Assembly (NCBI RefSeq): GCF_029223485.1
Contig: NZ_JARHTP010000003.1
Span: 496,001-560,000, forward strand
Reading direction: 5' to 3'
Length of the DNA: 64,000 nucleotides
From: Streptomyces coacervatus
GTDB taxonomy: Bacteria > Actinomycetota > Actinomycetes > Streptomycetales > Streptomycetaceae
The notes under the pieces are model-generated. The model worked only from the letters and a program-made list of their open reading frames with translations. It made no database searches and was not told the origin of the DNA. Positions 33,925-42,507 of the stretch are shown here, one piece after another. The first letter of the stretch is position 1. The number at the start of each line of letters is the position of its first letter. The position numbers and the translations under genes are program-made.

Positions 33925-34536
33925 ATGTTCGTGCCGAAGCTTCGCCGCGCCGTGGCCTGGTTCATCGACTTCGCGCTGGTGCTGACGCTGGCGTCCTTGC
34001 TCGCCGTCCTGACCTTCCACCGGATAGCCGCGCTGGTCACCGACGTCCCCGGCCTCGCCGTCCACGGCGGCTTCGACCTGCTGACCTCGCACGGCAACGT
34101 CGTCGGCGCCTCGGAGCACCTCGGGCTGTCGCTGTGGGACAAGGCGGTGCTCGACGTCGAGGAGGCCTTCGGGGCACTGATAGTGGCGACGTTCCTCTAC
34201 CAGTGGGGCTGCCTCGCCCTCGCCGGACGGACCCTCGGCAAGGGGCTGCTCGGGCTGAGGGTCTCCCCGAGCGCGCCCCGCCGGGCCGCGGTGCGCGCCG
34301 CCGTCACCACGGCCGCCGACATCGCCGTCTACGCGGTCGCCTGCATGCTGCTGATAGAGGGCCGGTTCGGGCTGTCGGTGCTGGTGTGGGCGGTGGCGGT
34401 CGTCGTCTTTCTTCTCAACGCGCTGCCGGTCTTCTCCCCCACCCGCCGTTCCCTCGCCGACCGGCTGGCCGGCACGGCGGTCACCGCACTCGGGGTCAGC
34501 ACGCCCGGCGCCACACCCCCAGTTCGTACTTTTTGA
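33925..34536 (+). CDS. RDD family membrane protein
   Basis: About 203 residues with an RDD-domain layout: FVPKLRRAVAWFIDFALVLTL at the N-terminus (Arg-Asp pair inside the first span), a long outer loop, then WGCLALAGRTLGKGLLGLRV and a C-terminal FSPTRRSLADRLAGTAV motif. Function unknown. Two starts are possible: ATG 33925 directly after GGGG, or GTG 33931 with better spacing from GGGGG; the difference is two residues. Its 3' end overlaps the convergent GH114 lipoprotein gene by 41 bp. Confidence 0.85.
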   Translation: MFVPKLRRAVAWFIDFALVLTLASLLAVLTFHRIAALVTDVPGLAVHGGFDLLTSHGNVVGASEHLGLSLWDKAVLDVEEAFGALIVATFLYQWGCLALAGRTLGKGLLGLRVSPSAPRRAAVRAAVTTAADIAVYAVACMLLIEGRFGLSVLVWAVAVVVFLLNALPVFSPTRRSLADRLAGTAVTALGVSTPGATPPVRTF

Positions 34537-35275
34537 GCATCGAGCTGAGCTTCAGCCGGCGGGACTGTGCGCAGAAGCGGCTGGTCGGCAGCTCGTACTC
34601 GACGTGGAAGACGGCCTTGTCCGCCTTGATGAAGGGCTTCATGGCGTTGCACTCGCCGTACTGGGCGCACTGTTCGTTGACCGCGAAGTCGAAGTCCCGC
34701 ACCAGTTCCGGGATTTGGTCGAGGTCGTTCTTCAGGCCGACCGCCATGGCGCGGTCGTGGGCCAGTTTCGCTATCAGGCGGTTGTAGCGGAGCTGGTCGG
34801 CGGCCTTGAGGGGGAAGCCGGTGCTGTTCTTGTAGCCGTCCATGTTGTCGGGCTCCACCGCGTCGAAGCCCTTCTTGCGGCACATGTCGAAGCGGGCCGC
34901 CATCAGCGGCTCCAGGACGTCGGTACGGCGGATGTCGAACCAGCGCTCGCCCTTCCAGCCGTTGCCCTTGCCGAGCACCGACTTGGGGAACTTCTTCGCG
35001 TCGGGGCGCCAGTCCTCCCACGCGCCGGTCGAGAGGTAGCAGATGACCTTACGACCCTTGCGGTGCAGGGCGGTTACGGTCCCTTTCGGCTGGTCGAAGC
35101 CGTCGATGTCGTAGACCGGCACGTCCACGGAGGTGTCGACGCGGCCGCTGAGCTGCCACTGCCAGGCCACGCCCGGGCGGGGCTGCCAGTGTTCCCCGGA
35201 GGACTCGGAGTCGTGCGCGGTGCTGCAGCCCGTCAGCAGCAGAAGCAGGGCGAGCAGGAGGGGCGGGCGTCTCAA
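34496..35275 (-). CDS. GH114-type endo-alpha-1,4-polygalactosaminidase-like lipoprotein
   Basis: Extracellular glycosidase-like lipoprotein of the GH114/TM1410 family, whose characterised members cut galactosamine polymers. Features: QWQLSGRVD, VPVYDIDGFDQP, VICYLSTGAWEDWRPD, FDAVEPDNMDGYKNSTGFPL with the probable catalytic Asp/Glu, VGLKNDLDQIPEL, and a C-terminal Cys-rich end. A TTG start at 35275 is preferred: it follows CTGGAG and yields a perfect lipoprotein signal (RRPPLLLALLLLLTGC); an ATG at 35347 is in frame but gives an odd 24-residue extension before the signal. The substrate in this organism is unknown. Confidence 0.85.
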   Translation of the reverse strand: MRRPPLLLALLLLLTGCSTAHDSESSGEHWQPRPGVAWQWQLSGRVDTSVDVPVYDIDGFDQPKGTVTALHRKGRKVICYLSTGAWEDWRPDAKKFPKSVLGKGNGWKGERWFDIRRTDVLEPLMAARFDMCRKKGFDAVEPDNMDGYKNSTGFPLKAADQLRYNRLIAKLAHDRAMAVGLKNDLDQIPELVRDFDFAVNEQCAQYGECNAMKPFIKADKAVFHVEYELPTSRFCAQSRRLKLSSMLKKYELGVWRRAC

Positions 35276-35540
35276 CGTGCTGGCTCCAGGGTGTGGGGAA
35301 GTGTTCTCGTGTTCTCCACGGATGATCTCCGATGGCGGGGACTGCAAGAACGCAACCCCCCGCCGTTAAGGAATGAGTGAACGCGCACACACGCGTAGGC
35401 TCATCCCGAGTGTTCGCCGTACCGGGGAAGGCCCCGCGGAGACCGCACCCTGAGGCCGGGCCTAGGGTCGGCTGTCGGGCCCGGTCGACCCACACAGATC
35501 GACCACAGAAACTTCACATTGGAAGCGAGAATTCACCACC

Positions 35541-37076
35541 GTGACTGCTCTCACTCTCAGCACCGCCGCGGCGCCCGGTCTTCGGGCCGACGCGATCGTG
35601 ATCGGTGTGGCCAAGGGCGCGAAGGGCCCGGTCGTCGCACCGGGCGCCGAGGCCGTGGACAAGGCCTATGACGGCAGGCTCGCCGGCGTCCTGGAAACCC
35701 TCGGTGCCGCCGGCGCCGAGGGCGAGGTGACGAAGCTGCCCGCGCCGTCCGGCTTCAAGGCCCCGCTCGTGGTGGCGGTCGGCCTGGGCTCGGAGCCCGA
35801 GAAGGACTCCGCGTACGACGCCGAGGCACTGCGCAAGGCCGCCGGTGCCGCCGCCCGCGCCCTGACCGGTGCCAAGAAGGCCGCCTTCGCCCTCCCCGTC
35901 GGGGACGCCTCCGACATCGGCGCGATCGGCGAGGGCGTGCTGCTCGGCGCGTACTCCTTCGACGCCTACAAGAACAACGCGCCTTCGAACAGCGCCGCCA
36001 AGGACAAGAACGGCAAGGCGCCGCTCGCCGAGGCGTCCCTCCTGGGCGGCAAGCCCCGCGACAAGGAGCACAAGGCGGCCGTCGACCGCGCCATCGCCGT
36101 CGCCGAGGAGCTCAACCGCGCCCGCGACCTGATCAACACCCCGCCGAACGACCTCGACCCGGAGGCGTTCGCCGCCGTCGCGACGGCCGCGGCCAAGGAG
36201 CACGGCATCAAGGTGCAGGTGCTCGACGTGAAGGCCCTGGAGAAGGGCGGCTACGGCGGCATCCTCGGCGTCGGCGCCGGCTCGGCGGCCGGTCCGCGGC
36301 TGGTGAAGCTGTCGTACACCTCCTCCAAGGCGAAGAAGCACCTCGCGCTCGTCGGCAAGGGCATCACCTACGACTCGGGCGGCATCTCGCTGAAGCCGGC
36401 CGGGCACAACGAGACGATGAAGTGCGACATGAGCGGTGCCGCTGCGGTCTTCGCCGCCGTGGTCGCCGTCGCGCGCCTGGGACTTGAGGTCAATGTCACC
36501 GGCTGGCTGGCGCTGGCGGAGAACATGCCGTCGGGTTCCGCGACCCGTCCCGGTGATGTGCTGCGCATGTACAGCGGCAAGACGGTCGAGGTCCTCAACA
36601 CCGACGCCGAGGGCCGGCTGGTCCTCGCGGACGCGCTGTGGGCCGCCTCCGCGGAGAAGCCGGACGCGATCGTGGACGTCGCGACCCTGACCGGCGCGAT
36701 GATGCTGGCGCTGGGCAGCCGGACGTTCGGGATCATGGCGAACGACGACGCGTTCCGCTCCGCGGTGCACGAAGCGGCCGAGGAGGTCGGCGAGCCGGCC
36801 TGGCCGATGCCGCTGCCCGAGCACCTGCGCAAGGGCATGGACTCCCCCACCGCCGACATCGCGAACATGGGCGAGCGGATGGGCGGCGGCCTGGTCGCCG
36901 GTCTCTTCCTGCGCGAGTTCGTGGGCGAGGGGATCACCTGGGCGCACCTGGACATCGCGGGGCCGGCCTTCAACGAGGGCGGACCGTTCGGGTACACGCC
37001 CAAGGGCGGTACGGGAACGGCCGTGCGGACGCTGGTCCGGCTGGCGGAGCTGTCCGCCTCGGGCGACCTGGGCTGA
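35541..37076 (+). CDS. pepA: Leucyl aminopeptidase (M17)
   Basis: Cytosolic dizinc aminopeptidase of 511 residues. The N-terminal regulatory domain (1-180) leads to the catalytic domain with KGITYDSGGISLKP (metal and substrate Lys/Asp), MKCDMSGAAAV, the signature NTDAEGRL at 353-360, and TLTGAMMLALG. A C-terminal GPAFNEGGPFGYTPKGGTGTAVRTL closes the active site as in other M17 enzymes. It is followed by a hairpin terminator and then lpd. Confidence 0.96.
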   Translation: MTALTLSTAAAPGLRADAIVIGVAKGAKGPVVAPGAEAVDKAYDGRLAGVLETLGAAGAEGEVTKLPAPSGFKAPLVVAVGLGSEPEKDSAYDAEALRKAAGAAARALTGAKKAAFALPVGDASDIGAIGEGVLLGAYSFDAYKNNAPSNSAAKDKNGKAPLAEASLLGGKPRDKEHKAAVDRAIAVAEELNRARDLINTPPNDLDPEAFAAVATAAAKEHGIKVQVLDVKALEKGGYGGILGVGAGSAAGPRLVKLSYTSSKAKKHLALVGKGITYDSGGISLKPAGHNETMKCDMSGAAAVFAAVVAVARLGLEVNVTGWLALAENMPSGSATRPGDVLRMYSGKTVEVLNTDAEGRLVLADALWAASAEKPDAIVDVATLTGAMMLALGSRTFGIMANDDAFRSAVHEAAEEVGEPAWPMPLPEHLRKGMDSPTADIANMGERMGGGLVAGLFLREFVGEGITWAHLDIAGPAFNEGGPFGYTPKGGTGTAVRTLVRLAELSASGDLG

Positions 37077-37089
37077 CGTCGCTGCGAAC

Positions 37090-37126
37090 GAGGGGGCTCC
37101 GCGCGCGGGTAGGGCGGAGCCCCCTC
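37090..37126 (+). terminator. Hairpin terminator after pepA
   Basis: Perfect 13-bp stem GAGGGGGCTCCGC (37090-37102) with GCGGAGCCCCCTC (37114-37126) around an 11-nt loop. Separates pepA from lpd. Confidence 0.85.
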
Positions 37127-37329
37127 ACTCATGTCCGGTCCTGCATGCGCTCAACTGAACGTGGGACGTCTCACACACCGGCCCGGCGTCTCGTTCACCT
37201 CCGACAAGTGCGAAGATGGGGCTCGGCAGGACAGGGCCCCCATCACAGGGCCGAAGAAAGAGCGGCCGGACACCAGCCGCCGACCGGTCACGGCTGACCG
37301 GCGTGGCGCACATGCATGGAGGACGTGAC

Positions 37330-38718
37330 GTGGCGAACGACGCCAGCACCGTTTTCGACCTAGTGATCCTCGGCGGTGGTAGCGGTGGTTACGCCGCGGC
37401 GCTGCGCGGGGCCCAGCTGGGCCTGGACGTCGCCCTGATCGAGAAGGACAAGGTCGGCGGTACCTGCCTGCACCGGGGGTGCATCCCCACCAAGGCCCTG
37501 CTGCACGCGGGCGAGATCGCCGACCAGGCCCGCGAGAGCGAGCAGTTCGGCGTCAAGGCCACCTTCGAGGGCATCGACATCGCCGGGGTCCACAAGTACA
37601 AGGACGGCGTGATCTCCGGCCTGTACAAGGGCCTGCAGGGTCTCGTCGCCTCCCGCAAGGTGACATACATCGAGGGTGAGGGCCGACTGTCCTCCCCGAC
37701 CTCCGTCGACGTCAACGGCCAGCGCATCCAGGGCCGTCACGTGCTCCTCGCGACCGGCTCCGTGCCGAAGTCGCTGCCGGGCCTGGAGATCGACGGCAAC
37801 CGCATCATCTCCTCGGACCACGCCCTCGTCCTGGACCGCGTGCCCAAGTCCGCGATCATCCTGGGCGGCGGCGTCATCGGCGTCGAGTTCGCCTCCGCCT
37901 GGAAGTCCTTCGGGTCGGACGTCACCGTCGTCGAGGGCCTCAAGCACCTCGTCCCGGTCGAGGACGAGAACTCCTCCAAGCTTCTTGAGCGCGCGTTCCG
38001 CAAGCGCGGCATCAAGTTCAACCTGGGCACCTTCTTCTCGAAGGCCGAGTACACCGCCGACGGCGTCAAGGTCACCCTCGCCGACGGCAAGGAGTTCGAG
38101 GCCGAGGTCCTGCTCGTCGCCGTGGGCCGCGGCCCGGTCTCGGCCGGTCTCGGCTACGAGGAGCAGGGCGTCGCGATGGACCGCGGCTACGTCCTGGTCG
38201 ACGAGTACATGCGCACCAACGTGCCCAGCATCTCCGCCGTCGGCGACCTCGTCCCGACGCTCCAGCTCGCGCACGTCGGCTTCGCCGAGGGCATCCTGGT
38301 GGCGGAGCGGCTGGCCGGTCTGAAGACCGTCCCGATCGACTACGACGGCGTGCCGCGGGTGACCTACTGCCACCCCGAGGTCGCCTCCGTGGGCATCACC
38401 GAGGCCAAGGCCAAGGAGATCTACGGTGCGGACAAGGTCGTCGCTCTGAAGTACAACCTCGCGGGCAACGGCAAGAGCAAGATCCTCAACACCGCGGGCG
38501 AGATCAAGCTCGTCCAGGTGAAGGACGGTGCCGTGGTCGGCGTCCACATGGTCGGCGACCGCATGGGCGAGCAGGTCGGCGAGGCCCAGCTGATCTACAA
38601 CTGGGAAGCGCTGCCCGCCGAGGTCGCCCAGCTCATCCACGCCCACCCGACGCAGAACGAGGCGCTCGGCGAAGCCCACCTGGCACTGGCCGGCAAGCCG
38701 CTGCACTCGCACGACTGA
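37330..38718 (+). CDS. lpd: Dihydrolipoyl dehydrogenase (E3)
   Basis: FAD enzyme that reoxidises the lipoyl groups of 2-oxoacid dehydrogenase complexes. The 462-residue product has the FAD fingerprint GGGSGGYAAA (15-24), the redox disulfide GTCLHRGC (Cys46, Cys51), a NAD-binding GGGVIGVEFA and the C-terminal HAHPTQNEAL with the catalytic His-Glu pair. GTG 37330 follows GGAGG by 7 nt. sucB follows 60 bp later on the same strand, so E3 and E2 are probably one operon. Confidence 0.97.
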   Translation: MANDASTVFDLVILGGGSGGYAAALRGAQLGLDVALIEKDKVGGTCLHRGCIPTKALLHAGEIADQARESEQFGVKATFEGIDIAGVHKYKDGVISGLYKGLQGLVASRKVTYIEGEGRLSSPTSVDVNGQRIQGRHVLLATGSVPKSLPGLEIDGNRIISSDHALVLDRVPKSAIILGGGVIGVEFASAWKSFGSDVTVVEGLKHLVPVEDENSSKLLERAFRKRGIKFNLGTFFSKAEYTADGVKVTLADGKEFEAEVLLVAVGRGPVSAGLGYEEQGVAMDRGYVLVDEYMRTNVPSISAVGDLVPTLQLAHVGFAEGILVAERLAGLKTVPIDYDGVPRVTYCHPEVASVGITEAKAKEIYGADKVVALKYNLAGNGKSKILNTAGEIKLVQVKDGAVVGVHMVGDRMGEQVGEAQLIYNWEALPAEVAQLIHAHPTQNEALGEAHLALAGKPLHSHD

Positions 38719-38778
38719 CCCTCGGTCGACGAAGCGACGACTTCAGACTTCCGCAATTCGTAAGGAGCAACCGAAACC

Positions 38779-40536
38779 ATGGCGGTTTCCGTAACCCTTC
38801 CGGCGCTCGGCGAGAGCGTCACCGAGGGCACTGTCACCCGCTGGCTGAAGGCCGAGGGCGAGCGCGTCGAGGCCGACGAGCCGCTGCTCGAGGTGTCGAC
38901 CGACAAGGTCGACACCGAGATCCCTTCGCCGGCCGCCGGTGTCCTCGCCTCCATCAAGGTCGCCGAGGACGAGACCGTTGAGGTCGGCGCCGAGCTGGCC
39001 GTCATCGACGACGGCACCGGCGCCCCCGCTGCCGCCCCGGCCCCGGTCGCCGAGCCGGCTCCGGCCCCCGTGGCCGAGCCCGCCCCGGCGCCGGTCGCCG
39101 AGGCCCCGGCCGCCCCCGCGCCCGCCGCTGCCGCTCCGGCCGGTGCCGCGTCCGGCACGGACGTGGTCCTCCCGGCTCTCGGTGAGTCCGTCACCGAGGG
39201 CACCGTCACCCGCTGGCTGAAGTCGGTCGGCGACTCCGTCGAGGCCGACGAGCCGCTGCTCGAGGTCTCCACCGACAAGGTCGACACCGAGATCCCGGCG
39301 CCCACCTCCGGTGTGCTGCTTGAGATCACGGTCGCCGAGGACGAGACCGCCGAGGTCGGCGCCAAGCTCGCCGTCATCGGCGCCCCGGGTGCCGCTCCGG
39401 CGGCTGCTCCGGCCCCGGCCGCCCCGGCGCCCGTCGCCGCTGCCCCGGCTCCGGCTGCCCCCGTGGCTCCGGTCACCCCGGCGCCCGCCGCTCCGGCTCC
39501 CGCGCCCGCCCCGGTCGCCGCTGCTCCGGCCCCCGCGCCGGTCGCTCCGGCCCCGGTCACCCCGGCTCCGGCCGCTCCGGCGCCCGCCGCGCAGGCCACC
39601 GACGAGGGCGCCTACGTCACCCCGCTGGTGCGCAAGCTCGCCGCCGAGAACGGCGTCGACCTGGCCGGCGTCAAGGGCACCGGCGTCGGCGGCCGTATCC
39701 GCAAGCAGGACGTCATCGCCGCCGCCGAGGCCGCGAAGGCCGCCGCCGCTGCTCCGGCTCCGGCCGCTGCCGCTGCTCCGGCCGCCAAGAAGGCGCCGAC
39801 CCTGGAGGCCTCCCCCCTCCGTGGCCAGACCGTCAAGATGCCGCGCATCCGCAAGGTCATCGGCGACAACATGGTCAAGGCGCTGCACGAGCAGGCGCAG
39901 CTGTCCTCGGTCGTCGAGGTCGACGTCACGCGTCTGATGAAGCTGCGCGCCCGGGCGAAGGACTCCTTCGCGGCCCGCGAGGGCGTGAAGCTCTCCCCGA
40001 TGCCGTTCTTCGTCAAGGCCGCGGCCCAGGCGCTGAAGGCACACGCGCCCATCAACGCCAAGATCAACGAGGCCGAGGGGACCATCACCTACTTCGACAC
40101 CGAGAACATCGGTATCGCGGTGGACTCCGAGAAGGGCCTGATGACCCCGGTCATCAAGCACGCCGGTGACCTCAACATCGCCGGTATCGCCAAGGCCACG
40201 GCCGACCTGGCGGGCAAGGTCCGCGCCAACAAGATCACGCCCGACGAGCTGTCCGGCGCGACCTTCACCATCTCCAACACCGGTTCGCGCGGTGCGCTCT
40301 TCGACACGATCATCGTGCCGCCGGGCCAGGTCGCGATCCTCGGCATCGGTGCCACGGTCAAGCGCCCGGCGGTCATCGAGACCGAGGAGGGCACGGTCAT
40401 CGGCGTCCGCGACATGACGTACCTGACCCTCTCCTACGACCACCGTCTGGTGGACGGCGCCGACGCGGCCCGCTACCTGACCGCAGTCAAGGCGATCCTG
40501 GAGGCGGGCGAGTTCGAGGTCGAGCTCGGTCTGTAA
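38779..40536 (+). CDS. sucB: Dihydrolipoamide acyltransferase E2 (2-oxoglutarate dehydrogenase type)
   Basis: E2 core of a 2-oxoacid dehydrogenase complex, probably shared between 2-oxoglutarate and pyruvate dehydrogenases as known in actinobacteria. The 585-residue product has two lipoyl domains with lipoyl-lysines Lys43 and Lys167 (both in [12 protein letters not shown]), long Ala/Pro-rich linkers, an E3/E1-binding domain ([22 protein letters not shown]) and the catalytic acyltransferase domain ending with [16 protein letters not shown] (His555). Directly downstream of lpd. The lipoyl groups are supplied by LipB and LipA, encoded 16 kb away. An E2 dedicated to PDH is not in this window. Confidence 0.96.
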   Translation: MAVSVTLPALGESVTEGTVTRWLKAEGERVEADEPLLEVSTDKVDTEIPSPAAGVLASIKVAEDETVEVGAELAVIDDGTGAPAAAPAPVAEPAPAPVAEPAPAPVAEAPAAPAPAAAAPAGAASGTDVVLPALGESVTEGTVTRWLKSVGDSVEADEPLLEVSTDKVDTEIPAPTSGVLLEITVAEDETAEVGAKLAVIGAPGAAPAAAPAPAAPAPVAAAPAPAAPVAPVTPAPAAPAPAPAPVAAAPAPAPVAPAPVTPAPAAPAPAAQATDEGAYVTPLVRKLAAENGVDLAGVKGTGVGGRIRKQDVIAAAEAAKAAAAAPAPAAAAAPAAKKAPTLEASPLRGQTVKMPRIRKVIGDNMVKALHEQAQLSSVVEVDVTRLMKLRARAKDSFAAREGVKLSPMPFFVKAAAQALKAHAPINAKINEAEGTITYFDTENIGIAVDSEKGLMTPVIKHAGDLNIAGIAKATADLAGKVRANKITPDELSGATFTISNTGSRGALFDTIIVPPGQVAILGIGATVKRPAVIETEEGTVIGVRDMTYLTLSYDHRLVDGADAARYLTAVKAILEAGEFEVELGL

Positions 40537-40551
40537 CCCCCATCGGGTCAT

Positions 40552-40592
40552 ACGGCGCCCCCGTCCGGAGCTTTTCCGGGCGGGGGCGCCGT
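40552..40592. terminator. Bidirectional hairpin after sucB
   Basis: Stem ACGGCGCCCCCG (40552-40563) pairs with CGGGGGCGCCGT (40581-40592); the intervening TCCGG/CCGG pairs as well around AGCTTTT. Serves sucB and the convergent secreted-protein gene. Confidence 0.85.
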
Positions 40593-40599
40593 CGTATCG

Positions 40600-41307
40600 C
40601 TACCGGGGCGTGAGCGTGTGGTCGCTCCAGTCCCACAGCGTCTCCACCCACACGTTGGGGATGTCCAGGTGCGGCGCGTACGTCAGATGCCGCGTCCGGT
40701 AGGCGTGCAGGACGTCGTACGTCGCGTCGAGGCAGTCCCGGGAGGTCAGTTCGCCGGTCTTCGGGTCGAAGCCGACCAGGAAGCCGCGGCTCTCGACGGT
40801 GCGGATCATCGCCCAGGCGTTGTTGACGTCGCTGGTGGAGGATGAGACGCAGCGGTAACGGCTGTACGGATGCGTGGACTTGCCGGGGTAGTGGGCGTCC
40901 CGGGACATATCACTGAGCATCCGCCTGTACGTCCCCTGCGCGTGCCAGGCGCCGATGTAGCCGCCTGGCGGGGTGTACAGCTTGTTCGTGGGGTTCTCCA
41001 CGGCGCCGTAGACCCACTGGTTCGTCCCCGTGACCCGGAAGCCCCAGCCGACGTGCCCGAAGTTCTGGGCACCGTCCGGCTTGACGAAGACGCAGGCTCC
41101 GCCGGGCCCGGCCGAGCCGGCCATGCCCTGCACCTCCGTACCGCCGACGCTCGGCGTCCCGGTGGCCGCCGCCTCGGTGGGTCCACCGGATGCCTCCGTG
41201 GGCGTCGGCCGGCAGCCCGTGAGGGCGATGATCGCGCCCACGAGCGCCGCCACGACCACCACTGCGAGCATCCACCGTCGCCTGCTGCGCCGTTCCCTGC
41301 TGTACAT
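40600..41307 (-). CDS. Secreted or lipid-anchored protein, possible permuted papain-like fold
   Basis: 235-residue exported protein. A basic N-terminus precedes a hydrophobic segment ending in ALTGC (residues about 12-32), so it may be a lipoprotein or membrane-anchored. After a Thr/Gly-rich linker, the mature part has GACVFVKPDGAQNFGHVGWGF and, towards the end, SRDCLDATYDVLHAYRTRHL. A histidine before a cysteine in this order fits circularly permuted NlpC/P60 (papain-like) enzymes; this is inference from motif order. Other residues such as YGAVENP and GAWHAQGTY are conserved-looking. Function unknown. Confidence 0.8.
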   Translation of the reverse strand: MYSRERRSRRRWMLAVVVVAALVGAIIALTGCRPTPTEASGGPTEAAATGTPSVGGTEVQGMAGSAGPGGACVFVKPDGAQNFGHVGWGFRVTGTNQWVYGAVENPTNKLYTPPGGYIGAWHAQGTYRRMLSDMSRDAHYPGKSTHPYSRYRCVSSSTSDVNNAWAMIRTVESRGFLVGFDPKTGELTSRDCLDATYDVLHAYRTRHLTYAPHLDIPNVWVETLWDWSDHTLTPR

Positions 41308-41587
41308 GCCGTCCCCCTGACGTTCCAGGAGCTCCCCGCACAGGAACTCCTTGCCGACCGCGACGGCATGGGCGGCTCGGGGGTTCTCGCCGTGACACGG
41401 CGGTGACGACTCCGCGGTGGGCCCGGTACGGGTCTTTACAGGGGGCGGCAGTCTGCAGGGCGTGTAAGTCTCGTCTCACCTGCATGAAAGCGCCCCCGTG
41501 CGCCCCTCCCGAACGGGCCCGCGGCCTTATTGTCTAAACGTCAAACGCCCCCGGGGCCGATGGGCGGCCCCTCCCTAAGGAGCACTC

Positions 41588-42211
41588 ATGACCGCGCCCG
41601 TCGTCCACTCGCTGCGCGAACAGATCCGCGAGCACATCGTGGAGGGGATCGTCAGCGGGCGCTGGAAGCCGGGCGAGCGGATCGTGGAGCGACGGATCGC
41701 GACCGAGCTGGAGGTCAGCCAGACGCCGGTACGGGAGGCGCTGCGCGAGCTGGAGTCGCTGCGGCTGATCGAGTCGGCGCCGAACAAGGGCGTACGGGTA
41801 CGGAACCTGACGGCGGCCGACCTGGAGGAGAGCTACCCGGTGCGGGCCGGCCTGGAGGCGATCGCGGCGGAACTGGCGGCGGAGAAGCTGGCGGAGGACT
41901 GCTCGGCCCTGGAACCGCATGTCGTCGCCCTCTACGAGGCCGACCGCAACGCCGACGGCACGGGCCAGGTGCGGCACACGGTCGCCTTCCACCGCGAGCT
42001 GGTGCGCGCCGCGGGCAACTCCGTACTGCTGCACACCTGGGAGGGCCTGGGCATCGAGGTGTTCACGGCGCTGTCGATCCGCTGGCTGGGGACGGTGCAG
42101 CAGTCGTACGCCGAGGAGCACGAGGAGCTGGTGCAGGCGTTCCGGCGGCGGGACCCCCGTATCGCGGAACTGGTGAAGGCACATGTGCTGGGCTGCGCGC
42201 CGCGCGCCTGA
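41588..42211 (+). CDS. GntR family (FCD) transcriptional regulator
   Basis: 207-residue regulator. N-terminal winged helix: IVEGIVSGRWKPGERIVERRIATELEVSQTPVREALRELESLRLIE (about 18-64), as in the FadR subfamily; the C-terminal FCD helical domain has SYPVRAGLEAIAAELAAEKL and HTVAFHRELVRAAGNS, with a His/Asp pattern that could bind a metal and a small acid. The ATG follows AAGGAG. It lies immediately upstream of aceE on the same strand, so control of pyruvate dehydrogenase by an organic acid is the natural hypothesis. Palindromes occur in the aceE promoter. Confidence 0.93.
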   Translation: MTAPVVHSLREQIREHIVEGIVSGRWKPGERIVERRIATELEVSQTPVREALRELESLRLIESAPNKGVRVRNLTAADLEESYPVRAGLEAIAAELAAEKLAEDCSALEPHVVALYEADRNADGTGQVRHTVAFHRELVRAAGNSVLLHTWEGLGIEVFTALSIRWLGTVQQSYAEEHEELVQAFRRRDPRIAELVKAHVLGCAPRA

Positions 42212-42309
42212 GTCCTGAGCGAGGCGGCGCTCAAACGTGCCTCCGACCTGCGAAAACCTCCGAAATTCGCGGCACCGGGTGCCCGTCCGAAAGGCACCCC
42301 GTGCCTACT

Positions 42310-42325
42310 TTCTCGTAATCGAGAA
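42310..42325 (+). promoter_or_regulatory. Inverted repeat TTCTCG-4-CGAGAA upstream of aceE
   Basis: Six-base perfect arms with an AT loop (TAAT), 35 bp upstream of the second palindrome. Candidate regulator site or short hairpin between the GntR gene and aceE; no T-run follows strongly enough to call a terminator, though GTTTTG lies behind it. Confidence 0.4.
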
Positions 42326-42344
42326 GTTTTGCCCCTCACCCCTT

Positions 42345-42361
42345 TGATCGATCATCGATCA
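42345..42361 (+). promoter_or_regulatory. Palindromic operator candidate in the aceE promoter
   Basis: TGATCGAT-C-ATCGATCA is a perfect 8-bp inverted repeat with a 1-bp centre. It overlaps a candidate -35 (TTGATC, 42344-42349) that is 18 bp from a candidate -10 (TAGAGT, 42368-42373). A repressor bound here would block transcription of aceE. The adjacent GntR gene is the obvious candidate regulator. Confidence 0.55.
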
Positions 42362-42507
42362 GGGAGTTAGAGTCGCCGACGGACCACGCGGCGGCAGCCG
42401 CACGGTGTCACAGCACCAAGGTCCACGCCCTGTCCTGCCAAAGACCAAGGGCAACCCCGAACCCTTAACCGATGAGGGAACCCCCTTCGACTGAGGAAGG
42501 CGGCGAC

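Noticed and set aside
38743..40551. 602-codon open frame on the minus strand opposite sucB
   Set aside because: It mirrors the sucB lipoyl domains and their Ala/Pro linkers and gives only repetitive Gly/Arg/Asp sequence.
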